Assembly: GCF_005845035.1 (NCBI RefSeq)
Contig: NZ_SPFO01000015.1
Span: 1 to 55,739, forward strand
Origin: Collinsella aerofaciens
GTDB lineage: Bacteria > Actinomycetota > Coriobacteriia > Coriobacteriales > Coriobacteriaceae
DNA: 55,739 bases
Direction of reading: 5' to 3'
Position 1 is the stretch's first letter. Each line of letters starts with the position of its first letter. Shown one piece after another: positions 37,627-46,540 of the stretch. Below the pieces are notes generated by a model. The model worked only from the letters and a program-made list of their open reading frames with translations. It searched no databases and was not told the DNA's origin. The position numbers were made by a program, and so were the translations under genes.

Positions 37627-38635
37627 GCTCGTGCACCGTCCTTTCAATGAGGTGGTTCCACGCCTGCTTGAGCGATTCGGGGGCCATGGGCCTCATGCCG
37701 TCCATGGCGTGGGCCATGCAAAATGAGGCGGCGGCTTCAAGATCGCGCACGCCAACGGTCCAGGTCCATCCCGCATCGGTGTGTGCGAGCTCACCTCGCC
37801 CGCGCGTGAGGCCGTTGATCATATCGATCTGCGTCTGAGGGGCGAACGAGAACGTGGCTGCAACGGGCGGCCGGTCGGCAAAATCGAATTCAAAGAACAG
37901 ATAGTCGTTGAGATTGAAGTCCGCAGGGATGGCGTAGGCCTTCGAAGGACGCCAAGCGCGAACGATACGGTCGCAGCGGAATGTCCTGATGCCGTCGGTA
38001 ACATTGTCGAGGCCGCAGAAATACGCCACGCCCTCGCGCTCGAACATGCCGTAGATACAGACGGTACGTTCTTTCTGCTCGCCGCGTCCGTTCTGATATA
38101 AAAATCGCAGCGCGCATCGCTCGGCAAAGGCGCTCCAAACCGCATCGACGGTGGGAGAGCGGCGGATCGGTACTTCGTCCACCGCCGTCCTACTGGTGAG
38201 ATAGGCAATCTTGGAGCGAATATCGGCAAGCGGCGCGGCAAAGGCGGAAGAGCCGGCCGCTAGCGTCTGGTCGATGGCGTTGAGCAGGATGTCGGCGTCG
38301 TCTGCGGTGATGAGGCCGCCTGCAGCAAACGTGTGCTCGCGGTCGATTGTCCACGAGCTTTCCTCGGTCTCCTGCGCACCGGCGGGGCGAACCTCCTTGA
38401 TTAAGATGCCACGCTCGAGCAGTTTGTCACGATCGCGCCGAAACTTGCGCTTATCCGAGTCTATGTTGCCCGAGCCATATCCCAGGTCAGAATCCAAGAC
38501 GATCTGCTCGGTCGTCAGCGGTTCGGGGGAGCTGTTGAGCACAAAGAAAAGATTGAGGATGCGCTGAGCCGTTTTATCGAAACCGGGCTCCGAATTTCCC
38601 TTTTTAATTGTCGCGGTCGCGTCGCTTGCCGTCAT
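37613..38635 (-). CDS. WYL-domain transcriptional regulator, first of a pair
   Basis: 340 aa. An N-terminal winged helix (FDKTAQRILNLFFVLNSSPEPLTTEQIV and DKRKFRRDRDKLLERGILI), a WYL domain at about 180-240 (ALRFLYQNGRGEQKERTVCIYGM, CDRIVRAW), and a C-terminal ligand or dimer domain. It forms a coupled operon with the next WYL gene. WYL domains sense ligands or nucleic acids; the effector is unknown here. Its neighbour on the other side is the divergent M28-like gene. Confidence 0.85.
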   Translation of the reverse strand: MTASDATATIKKGNSEPGFDKTAQRILNLFFVLNSSPEPLTTEQIVLDSDLGYGSGNIDSDKRKFRRDRDKLLERGILIKEVRPAGAQETEESSWTIDREHTFAAGGLITADDADILLNAIDQTLAAGSSAFAAPLADIRSKIAYLTSRTAVDEVPIRRSPTVDAVWSAFAERCALRFLYQNGRGEQKERTVCIYGMFEREGVAYFCGLDNVTDGIRTFRCDRIVRAWRPSKAYAIPADFNLNDYLFFEFDFADRPPVAATFSFAPQTQIDMINGLTRGRGELAHTDAGWTWTVGVRDLEAAASFCMAHAMDGMRPMAPESLKQAWNHLIERTVHEHARA

Positions 38636-38833
38636 AGAGTCCTCGCATGAGAAGGTGGTTTGCTGCCATGATTTTAGTCCGATATGGAGATTAGGCTATA
38701 TCCTTGTCCGCTCGGGGCGTTAAGATGGCCCGAATTCGGTCGTTTGCGCTCGCTCGGGGTATACTTTCGACTATATACGGTTCTAATGTGCATGCATTGG
38801 GCCTATTTGTCGGATTATGGATGTGGAGCGCAC

Positions 38834-41800
38834 ATGGCGAACACCCAGAACTATATTAACCACCTGCTGCAGAACACCGGCATTACGCCGGCATGCAGCG
38901 AAGAAGAGCGCTTGGCTGCCGAGGATATCGCTCAGATCTTCCGCAACCACGGCTTTGATCCCGAGGTTCAGGAGTTCAATGCCCCGGCGCCCAGTAGGCT
39001 GGCATTTGCCGTTACCGGTATTCTTGCGTTTGCCGGCGCCCTGCTGATGGGCATCGGCGGCGGTATCGGCTTGGTCGGCACCTTGCTGGCTATTGTCGGC
39101 GCCGTTCTTTACGTGCTCGAGCGCACGGGTCACCCCGTGGTTTCGCGTCTGGGCAAGACGGGCGTGAGCCAAAATGTCATCGCCTACCACAAGGCCTCGG
39201 GTCCGCTCGCGTCTCCGCGCAACCGCCCAGTGGTCGTTGTCGCACACTACGACTCTCCCCGTGCTGAGCTGCTCGCCCGCGAGCCCTATGCTTCGTATCG
39301 TGCGCTCATCGCCAAGCTGTTGCCCGTTGCCACGGTTGCCCCTGCTGCCGTTGCCATCCTGCGTATCCTGCCGCTCCCCGGCGCGCTAAAGGTTCTGCTG
39401 TGGATTGTCGCGATCCTCGCTTCCCTCGTTGCACTTGTCAACGCGGCAAACATCATCTCTAACCGCCACATTCTTCCCTATACGTCCGGCGCGGTGTGCA
39501 ACAAGTCTTCTGTCGCCGCTATGCTCGGCGTTATGGACAACGTCGCTCCCTTCCAGGGCGAAAACGAGTTTCCCGACGATGTTCCGTTCGATACCTATTT
39601 CGGGGAGCAGAAACGTCGTGCCGAGGAAATGGCGCGCGCAGCGGCGGAGTATGCCGCGGCCCAGCAGCAAAACGACTACGGCAACACCATCGAGTATGAA
39701 GAGCCTACCTACGCCGAGGACGAGTTCGGTCAGCCGATTGCTCCCGACGCTCAAACCGAGCCCGAACAGGGCGAGGCTTTCGACGAGCAGATCGAGGGCT
39801 TTGAGGGTGCGTCTGCCGACGAGACGCTGATTGGCGCCATCGTGCCCGAGGACCAGAATCAGGCTGTCCAGGCCGAAGAGCCCAATGACGAGGTTCCCGC
39901 TGCCGAGCCGGCGGAGGAGCCTGCCGCGGCCGAGCCCAAGCTCTATCGCAATGCCGCCGGCAACATCCGCTTTGGTTCGGATGCCATCCGTGCGCTCGGA
40001 ATGCTTCCCGAGTCCTGCACGCTCGATTACGAGGAGGGCGAGGAGCCGACGTTTGAGCCCGAGTCTGCCCCCGTCGTCACCGTGGATGATGAGTCTGCCG
40101 CGGTTACCGCTGCCGTTGCCGAGCCCGAGGCGGTGTCCGCGATCGATCCCGCGGCAGGACTGGACATTTTGGCTCCCGCCGCGCCGGCGCAAGACGTTGC
40201 GGACGAGTCTGACGACGATTACGTTGAACAGCCGAGGCGCGTGTCTTACGAGAGCGATACTGATTTCTCGGCCGAGATTCCCGCGGCAACGCCCCATGCC
40301 GACATTGCATCGGCGTTCTCGTCGATTGGCGCCAGCGCTTCCAACTTCTTTAAGGGTGCGCTTGCAAAGGGCAAGAAATTTGTCGACGATTTCGAGGAGA
40401 AACGCGCTGCCGCACGCGAGGCTGCCGAGCAGGAGGCTATCGCTCAGCAGCAGGCAGCCGAGGCGGCACGCGAGCTCGCAGCGCAAGAGTTCGAGCAGAA
40501 CGAGGCTATGCAGTCCGTGCCCGTCGACGCCGCCGAAGCTACAACGTCCTTTGAGTCCCAGCAACCGACGTCCGCGGATGTTGTTGAGGCGACGACGTCT
40601 TTCGAGGCCCAGCAGCACGTCGATAGCACCATGTCGTTTGATGCCGCGCAGTTCGATTCCACGATAACGTTTGAAAAGCAAGGCACCGCGATTGCCGAGC
40701 CCCTTCCTGCTTCCGATGAGCAGGACGACGCGGCAGACGATGACGAGCCCATTGATGCTGCCGAAATTCAGGATGCTGCCGAGGACGAGCCCGTCGAGGC
40801 CAACTCTGACGAAGAGCAGTACGCGGCAGCCGAGCAAGATGATTCGACCGAGGTCGAGCAGGAGGAAGTGCCTGCGGTTTCCGAGACTCCCGAGACGGAT
40901 GAGTCGAGGCCTTACTCCACGCAGATTTTCACCATGCCGACCCCGAGTGGTTCCGGTGCCACGGTTGCCGATGTTGCTCCCACCCAGGACGAAACAGTCG
41001 ATTCCCTTATGGCCCAGATTTCCTCCCAGGCATCGCCGCGTCCGCAGGTGAATGTTCCCGATCCGGCGTCGGCACCGTCGCCTGCACCTTCCTCGTCTCC
41101 GCTGGCTTCGGTCCCCGATCCGTCGCTGCCGTCTATGAAGCAGGCAAACGTTGCGTCTCGCACGTCGCTGTTCGACCTTCCCGACCCCTCCGCACAGGTC
41201 AACGACCCCTTTGCTACCGCCCAGGGTCCCGAACCCACATCGGCACCCGTTGTGCCTCCCATGCCCGTTGCGTCGGGCGCGCAGCCGATCGAGACCATTT
41301 CGGCTCCCGCCCCGGCGGCACCCAAGTCTCGCAAACGCGGCCTGGGTGGCCTGTTCGGTCGTAAAAGGAAAAACGAGCAGGACAGCATGAGTGATTGGCT
41401 GGGCGTCGAAGACGATTACGATGCCAAGAAGTCCGGTCGCGGTATCGGTTCGTGGGATAACTTCGAGGACGATAACGATGGCTGGAAGGGCGGCGCTACG
41501 TCTTCCGATGGCGCTTCTTCCGAAGATATGCTCTCGGCTGTCGCCTCTATGGGCGATGATGAGCTGCTCGGTCACGATATCTGGTTTGTGGCAACGGGCG
41601 CCTCGGATTGTGATGGCGCCGGCATGAAGGCCTTCTTGGCTTCGCATCGCGATAAACTCCGCGGCGTATTCTTCATCAATCTTGAATCCGTCGGCGCCGG
41701 TAGGCTTTCGGTGGTGACGGTCGAGGGCGAACAGCAGCTGCTCAAGGGCGATCGCCGCATCATGAACCTGGTCAGCAAGGTGTGCAAGTCGTTCCATGTC

Positions 41801-42004
41801 GATTGTGGCGCGCTCGAGATGCCCTATGCCAAGACCGATGCCTATGCCGCGCTCGAGGCGAGCCGCCGAGCCCTCACCATCGCCGGCGTGGACGGCACGC
41901 GTCTGGCTTGCGCTCGTACCGAGGACGACCTGCCCCACAATGTCAACCCGACGAACATTGCCACGGTATCCGAGGTCGTGACCGAGGTTATCCGCCGTTC
42001 GTAG
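38834..42004 (+). CDS. Large membrane protein with a split M28-like peptidase domain
   Basis: 1056 aa. The N-terminal part (1-235) has an M28 beginning (YINHLLQNTGITPACSEEER), two adjacent membrane helices (about 55-96) and two more at about 160-207. It carries a metal-ligand-like HYD (138-140). The C-terminal part (about 910-1056) resumes an M28-like fold (IWFVATGASDCDGAGMKAFL, LPHNVNPTNIATVSEVV). Between them lie about 670 residues that are acidic, Ala/Pro/Gln-rich and probably disordered, with a KSRKRGLGGLFGRKRK basic patch. The usual catalytic Glu-Glu appears as Ser-Asp, and the NDN-type ligand region reads VCNKSS, so activity may be lost. ATG 38834 has GGAG upstream; the longer frame from 38684 covers promoter DNA. 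Confidence 0.75.
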   Translation: MANTQNYINHLLQNTGITPACSEEERLAAEDIAQIFRNHGFDPEVQEFNAPAPSRLAFAVTGILAFAGALLMGIGGGIGLVGTLLAIVGAVLYVLERTGHPVVSRLGKTGVSQNVIAYHKASGPLASPRNRPVVVVAHYDSPRAELLAREPYASYRALIAKLLPVATVAPAAVAILRILPLPGALKVLLWIVAILASLVALVNAANIISNRHILPYTSGAVCNKSSVAAMLGVMDNVAPFQGENEFPDDVPFDTYFGEQKRRAEEMARAAAEYAAAQQQNDYGNTIEYEEPTYAEDEFGQPIAPDAQTEPEQGEAFDEQIEGFEGASADETLIGAIVPEDQNQAVQAEEPNDEVPAAEPAEEPAAAEPKLYRNAAGNIRFGSDAIRALGMLPESCTLDYEEGEEPTFEPESAPVVTVDDESAAVTAAVAEPEAVSAIDPAAGLDILAPAAPAQDVADESDDDYVEQPRRVSYESDTDFSAEIPAATPHADIASAFSSIGASASNFFKGALAKGKKFVDDFEEKRAAAREAAEQEAIAQQQAAEAARELAAQEFEQNEAMQSVPVDAAEATTSFESQQPTSADVVEATTSFEAQQHVDSTMSFDAAQFDSTITFEKQGTAIAEPLPASDEQDDAADDDEPIDAAEIQDAAEDEPVEANSDEEQYAAAEQDDSTEVEQEEVPAVSETPETDESRPYSTQIFTMPTPSGSGATVADVAPTQDETVDSLMAQISSQASPRPQVNVPDPASAPSPAPSSSPLASVPDPSLPSMKQANVASRTSLFDLPDPSAQVNDPFATAQGPEPTSAPVVPPMPVASGAQPIETISAPAPAAPKSRKRGLGGLFGRKRKNEQDSMSDWLGVEDDYDAKKSGRGIGSWDNFEDDNDGWKGGATSSDGASSEDMLSAVASMGDDELLGHDIWFVATGASDCDGAGMKAFLASHRDKLRGVFFINLESVGAGRLSVVTVEGEQQLLKGDRRIMNLVSKVCKSFHVDCGALEMPYAKTDAYAALEASRRALTIAGVDGTRLACARTEDDLPHNVNPTNIATVSEVVTEVIRRS

Positions 42005-42025
42005 ACGGAGCTCTAAGGAGTCAAC

Positions 42026-42244
42026 GTGTTTTCGTATATTAAGCGCCATTGGCCTGTCTACGTGATTTTGACCTTGATTGCCATTGCGTTAGGATTTGGG
42101 GCTGCCTACATCGTGGGTGCAAAGGGCTCGACCCCCGCCTCCGCAATCAGCGAAGAGGTGGAGCAAGAACAGAGTACGGGTGCCGATGGGATTCCTGAGT
42201 CCGAGCAGGCAATCGTTGATGGTGGATCTTCGTCTGCAGAGTAG
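42026..42244 (+). CDS. Small single-pass membrane protein
   Basis: 72 aa with one hydrophobic helix (VYVILTLIAIALGFGAAYIVG) and an acidic, Ser/Glu-rich tail. GTG start at 42026 with AAGGAG upstream, 21 bp after the M28-like gene, so the two probably share a transcript. No family recognised. Confidence 0.7.
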   Translation: MFSYIKRHWPVYVILTLIAIALGFGAAYIVGAKGSTPASAISEEVEQEQSTGADGIPESEQAIVDGGSSSAE

Positions 42245-42265
42245 ATACGGCGATTTACATGATTG

Positions 42266-42304
42266 AAAGCGGGCGAGCCAGGGGGACTGGCTCGCCCGCT
42301 TTTT
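42266..42304. terminator. Bidirectional terminator
   Basis: AAAGCGGGCGAGCCAG and CTGGCTCGCCCGCTTT form a 16-bp stem, then T-rich ends on both sides, between convergent genes. Confidence 0.9.
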
Positions 42305-42311
42305 CATCGCG

Positions 42312-45300
42312 CTAGCGCTTCTTTGGGGTCGACCTAAGGCGAGCGAACCATAGGGCTGCGGCACCCGAGGTCAGGAGCGCGGTGATGCAAGCGGCGATGG
42401 GAACTGATCCTGTTGCCGGTAGGTCCTGCGGTAGGGTACAGCGTTGAATGACACGGTCCTCGTCATGTGACTCAAGTTTATCGCCGCCGCCGTTGCGGCA
42501 AAGATCGACGCGTGCGCTGTTGGTGAGTGCGGTTTGGGGCGTATAAGCCGACGTCGCCTGCATGTGCACGATTGCGCCCCGAGCGTCTGTGCCAAGGATT
42601 GCTTTGGCATCGTCAAGGTCGTCGTGCTCATCTTTGAGATCATCGCGGGTCCAAGAATCCGCATCGCTTCGAGTCGTAAAGCCGGCGGCTACCGCACCGT
42701 ATTCAATGCGAATGCCCGTTACGACGGTATTGGACGCAAGGTCGAGTTCTTTCGCCTCGAGTGTGGTGGATTCCGTGGTCGAGACATCCGCCTTCCAGAG
42801 GTGCCAGCCGTCGTAATCGACGAGGCGGCAATCCTCACCCAGACTTTCCCTTACTTCGTCGGACTCAAGCCAAGGATTTTCGTGCCCATCGTCAAGTGTC
42901 GCGTTTGCCGGCTCATCGACGTCTGTCGAGTCCAACGGCGTCGTGCGATACCACACGTTGCACAGACCATTGAGGTCGCCGATGGCGACGGGGGTTTCGA
43001 TTGAGACGAATCTCGCCGTATCGTCCTCGGCACACTCAAGATCATCGGTAATTGTAAACTCATCAACCCAGGTAGTTGAATCGTTTCGAGCGTCGATGGT
43101 ATAGGAGAAAAGCCCATCCGTATTGGTTTGCATCGCGGCACGGTTTTTACCATCGCCGTTAGCCAACAGGCCCTTTTCGATAGGTTGGACAAGTTCCTGA
43201 CGCTTGTCGACCTGCCCCTTGATCTCGATGGGCGCATCCTTCATCGCGACGGATTGGACTTCTCCCGTATCCTTTATTTCAAACGTTATCTCCTCGGCAA
43301 GGTCATAGGTCCGCGGAGACATCATTTCGCGCAACGAGTAGGTGCCGGGTGCAAGATGTTCGACGCGGTGTGGCTTGTCGGATGAGGTCCAGGAGTCTAT
43401 TTCGGTTTTATCGGGACCATATAAGGTGAGCCGTGCGCCTTCTACTTCCTGCTCACCGCTTGCATCGACCTTGGAGATATCAACCTTGGTGTAATCGTCG
43501 GATACGTTAAGCCGTGCTTCTACAACGGGTGTTTTCTGGTCGGCATAAGTAAGGTCGACAATATGGGTTGTCTGATCGAGCAAGAAGCCTGCCGGCGCTT
43601 GAGTCTCGACAACCTCGTAGCGTGCGGTGCCAGATCCCAGTGGGAGGTTGTCCGCGCGTGCTTCTCCAGTTTCATCCGTCGTGACGGTAGCGACAGTCTC
43701 ACCGTCGAGTGCGGCAATGCTACCGTCGGGGCGCACGATATCACCCGAGGCACGGATCTCAAAGATGGCGCCCGCGAGGCTGCTGCCGTCTACGGCATCG
43801 GTTTTAACGATCCTGATATTTCCGGTCGCGGCGCGGTCATAATACGAGGCGATTGCAACGGGCGTTAGGTTCATGTCGGCGGGTATGTTTACCTCGATTT
43901 CTTCGCTGACAAGATAGGGCTCTTTGGCCGAGGTTTCGCGTACATAATAGGTGCCCGGCACGAGCGATTCGGGCAGTGTGACGGTCCCGGTCGCGTCAGT
44001 CGTAAAGGTGTCCATTACGTTATGTGCTGGATACCAGCAAGTTTGTGAGACAGGTTCGTGATTGCTGTCGAGGAGTTGGAAGGTGAATCCGGCTAGGGGA
44101 ACAGAAGCGCCTGTTTGGGCATCGCGTTTTACAATCTGGAGATGCGTCGACAGAGCGTGGTTGTCCACGATATATTGAAGCTCGGCGCCGTCGGAAATCT
44201 GATTTGCCCCGACGGTCCATTCCCCTGCACGTTTAAAACCCTCGGGGACGGTTTCCGGAACCTCGCGAACCGTGTAGCCGGCACGGTCGTATGGGACGGC
44301 TCCGTGGACACCGGCGAGTCGCTTGCCTGTGCCGAACCATGCTTCGGGCTGATCTTCGGTGGAGGCAAAGCCATAGATGTTTGTGGTCAGTGTGCCAACA
44401 ACCTGCTGAGAGCTGTTGCTGACAACCTCAAAGACAACACCACCCGCCGGCTGCTCCAGGCCGGATTGGTCGCTATTGCCGTAATCCTTGAATTTGGAAA
44501 TCTCAAGGTTAAACGCAATGGGGATATCGGAAACGCGAGATTCGATCTCGACCACGCCTGAATCGCCGAGCTGGTCGGCTCCAACGGTATAGGTCCAGCT
44601 GTCGTTGGATGGCAGGTAGCCCTCGGGGGCTTTTGATTCGTAGATGGAAAAGGTTCCTAAGGGGACATCGGCGAGGGTGGCCCGACCGCTTTCGTCGGTC
44701 GTGAGGATTTGTGCCCATCCAGGGGTTGATTGCGACACACACGTGAACTCTGCTCCTGCGAGCGAAGCTCCCACCTGGGGGCCGGCATTCGTCGCGGCAT
44801 CGAGTTTTACGATACGCAGGTTGATGGTGCCGGGCTGTTCATCAATGGCGACCCGCCCGCCGTCATTCCCCGTGGTAAAGGCAATACGATCGTGGCGGGG
44901 GACATAGCCGGCCGGCGCCTTCGTTTCAACTAGGTAGTATGCCGTGTTGGGCAGAAGTGTTGCTTGCGCTCGACCGTTGCTGTCCATCTTGATGGTGCCG
45001 ACACGCGCGCCGCTGGCGCTCTCAAAAATATCGAATGTTGCCCCGGTAAACTGATAGGTATTGTTTCCGCTGGTAATAACGGTGTTAGCAGACTGCTTTT
45101 GGAAGGAAACAGACACCGCCGGCAGTACATAGAGCATGTCTTGACGTTTGCTGCCGCCCGATACGGCCCCTAGATAGCGTCGCGCGCGGTGCGGAGCGGC
45201 TTTGATGCTTCCTGATTTTGCGCTGTCGTGGAGCCACCGCGCAGCCGCCACGACTTCATTGTCGGCGGTAAAGTGTCCGCTCTTGGTTTTACCCTGAGCG

Positions 45301-45743
45301 GTCGTGTAGGAGTAGGTGCCGTCGACATGGGTAGTGCCGTTGAGCATCCATACGGCAAGCTGGGTGGCGGCGCGGGCGCGATCGGGTGAAAGATGGTAAC
45401 CGCCAAACGACGTGGTGGTGGGATATCCGTGACAAACGATTGCCGCGAACTCGTCGTCGAGCCACACCCAGCCTTGATCAAAGTTGAGCCATGGGCCGCC
45501 CGGTTTGGTGGGGCCGGGGCGCTCCTGGTTCATGCAGTAGGCAATCGAGGTGTCTTGAGCTTCATACTTGCCGATGAAGAAGGGCCCACAATCATCGCTA
45601 ATAGTGCGGAAGCCGAGCTGGTCGTAGCCATCGACGGCAAATGCGGCTCCTGGTGCCAGGTAGCCGAAAAGCAGGAAGAGGAGCAGGAGCAGCGGACCTG
45701 TTGCGATTGCGCTGTGGACAGAGTGCGTGGGTGCGTTGGACAT
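42312..45743 (-). CDS. Thioester-domain, multi-CnaB cell-wall adhesin
   Basis: 1143 aa. The signal peptide is at about 1-37. A TIE/thioester-type N-terminal domain has Cys70 (SIAYCMN) and Gln128 (AATQLAVW), the usual partner residues of an internal Cys-Gln thioester that can bind host surfaces covalently. Five or six SpaA/CnaB repeats follow from about 210 to 860; each begins with a K-x-D type strand (IVKLDA, ISKFKD, IVKRDA, IVKTDA, ISKVDA) and ends with an E-box (YYLVETKAPAGY, FSIYESKAPEGY, YYVRETSAKEP). A further stalk domain leads to LPATG at 1108-1112, a hydrophobic helix and a basic tail. AAGGAG precedes ATG 45743. Sortase would act in trans. The gene is isolated, typical of surface adhesins of gut Actinomycetota. 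Confidence 0.9.
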   Translation of the reverse strand: MSNAPTHSVHSAIATGPLLLLLFLLFGYLAPGAAFAVDGYDQLGFRTISDDCGPFFIGKYEAQDTSIAYCMNQERPGPTKPGGPWLNFDQGWVWLDDEFAAIVCHGYPTTTSFGGYHLSPDRARAATQLAVWMLNGTTHVDGTYSYTTAQGKTKSGHFTADNEVVAAARWLHDSAKSGSIKAAPHRARRYLGAVSGGSKRQDMLYVLPAVSVSFQKQSANTVITSGNNTYQFTGATFDIFESASGARVGTIKMDSNGRAQATLLPNTAYYLVETKAPAGYVPRHDRIAFTTGNDGGRVAIDEQPGTINLRIVKLDAATNAGPQVGASLAGAEFTCVSQSTPGWAQILTTDESGRATLADVPLGTFSIYESKAPEGYLPSNDSWTYTVGADQLGDSGVVEIESRVSDIPIAFNLEISKFKDYGNSDQSGLEQPAGGVVFEVVSNSSQQVVGTLTTNIYGFASTEDQPEAWFGTGKRLAGVHGAVPYDRAGYTVREVPETVPEGFKRAGEWTVGANQISDGAELQYIVDNHALSTHLQIVKRDAQTGASVPLAGFTFQLLDSNHEPVSQTCWYPAHNVMDTFTTDATGTVTLPESLVPGTYYVRETSAKEPYLVSEEIEVNIPADMNLTPVAIASYYDRAATGNIRIVKTDAVDGSSLAGAIFEIRASGDIVRPDGSIAALDGETVATVTTDETGEARADNLPLGSGTARYEVVETQAPAGFLLDQTTHIVDLTYADQKTPVVEARLNVSDDYTKVDISKVDASGEQEVEGARLTLYGPDKTEIDSWTSSDKPHRVEHLAPGTYSLREMMSPRTYDLAEEITFEIKDTGEVQSVAMKDAPIEIKGQVDKRQELVQPIEKGLLANGDGKNRAAMQTNTDGLFSYTIDARNDSTTWVDEFTITDDLECAEDDTARFVSIETPVAIGDLNGLCNVWYRTTPLDSTDVDEPANATLDDGHENPWLESDEVRESLGEDCRLVDYDGWHLWKADVSTTESTTLEAKELDLASNTVVTGIRIEYGAVAAGFTTRSDADSWTRDDLKDEHDDLDDAKAILGTDARGAIVHMQATSAYTPQTALTNSARVDLCRNGGGDKLESHDEDRVIQRCTLPQDLPATGSVPIAACITALLTSGAAALWFARLRSTPKKR

Positions 45744-45997
45744 GGCTGCTCCTTATCCCTCGTGCGCCGCATGGGGAGGTTGCGACGCGTAGGATGAGGC
45801 TACCCCCGAGGTTCATGCGGGTAAGTACCGGAGCCTGACCAAAAGCTTGCCCGATTTCTGACAAATCGAGCTCAAATACAACAATCAGATAAAAGTGCAG
45901 GTAGAAGATGGTAAGAAAAGAAAGACAAAGGTCCTCATCTCCACAATTGGCGCGATTTTCAAACGATTCTCCACAGCTAAAACAAGCATCGACACCC

Positions 45998-46027
45998 TTG
46001 TATCGAACAAGACAACCGCGTTATACT
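45998..46027 (+). promoter_or_regulatory. Predicted promoter of tRNA-Gly
   Basis: TTGTAT (45998-46003), 18-bp spacer, TATACT (46022-46027), 13 bp before the tRNA. The rest of the 297-bp gap to the adhesin start shows no gene. Confidence 0.5.
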
Positions 46028-46040
46028 AGCCAACACACAA

Positions 46041-46115
46041 GCGGGCATCGCCAAGTGGTAAGGCATCAGCTTCCCAAGCTGACACTCGCGGGTTCGAGTC
46101 CCGTTGCCCGCTCCA
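46041..46115 (+). tRNA. tRNA-Gly(CCC)
   Basis: Acceptor GCGGGCA with TGCCCGC, anticodon loop TTCCCAA (CCC), T-arm CGGGTTCGAGTCCCG, and encoded CCA. It is followed by a terminator and then by repeated copies of its 3' end. Confidence 0.96.
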
Positions 46116-46126
46116 GTTAAGAGCAC

Positions 46127-46159
46127 AAGCACGGCACCATCACGGTGCCGTGCTTTTTT
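46127..46159 (+). terminator. Terminator of tRNA-Gly
   Basis: AGCACGGCACC and GGTGCCGTGCT form a perfect stem with an ATCAC loop, then T-run. Confidence 0.9.
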
Positions 46160-46170
46160 CAATAAAGTGC

Positions 46171-46438
46171 CGGGACTCGAACCCGACAGGGTGCGAGCGT
46201 TAAGCAAACGCGAAGCGTTTGTAGCGAGCAGGCGCAGGCGCCGACAGGCGCCTGAAGCCGGTGCGGATTTGCGAAGCAAATACGCGGACGTCCCGTTGCC
46301 CGCTCCATGGAGCAAGGAAGATTTCGGGAATGGTAGATTCGGCCTGCTTTGCCCCCGCACTTCCCCGGGTCTCGGTATGCCACCGCAGCCGGTGCGGATT
46401 TGCGAAGCAAATACGCGGGCGTCCCGTTGCCCGCTCCA
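46171..46438. repeat. tRNA-Gly-linked hairpin-chain element with two tRNA 3'-end copies
   Basis: An inverted copy of the T-arm (CGGGACTCGAACCCG, starting near 46173) is followed by AAACGC-GAA-GCGTTT, GGCGCC-GACA-GGCGCC and ATTTGC-GAA-GCAAAT hairpins. A direct copy of the tRNA 3' end (18 bp, 46290-46307) comes next. About 80 bp later a 52-bp block (46256-46307) is repeated at 46387-46438 with one mismatch, again ending in the tRNA 3' end. No gene is visible between tRNA-Gly and purB. Confidence 0.85.
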
Positions 46439-46540
46439 ATCCCAAAATGTTAGGTTAATGCCTGCTGCCCATACTTGCACCTGCGCACGGTACAATGGTT
46501 GGGTTACGACCAACGTGCCAATAACCAAAAAGGAGCCGCT

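Noticed and set aside
39386..42049. 887-codon minus-strand frame
   Set aside because: It mirrors the M28-like gene, whose repetitive GC-rich insert keeps the opposite strand open; it is Leu/Arg/Gly-biased with no domain.
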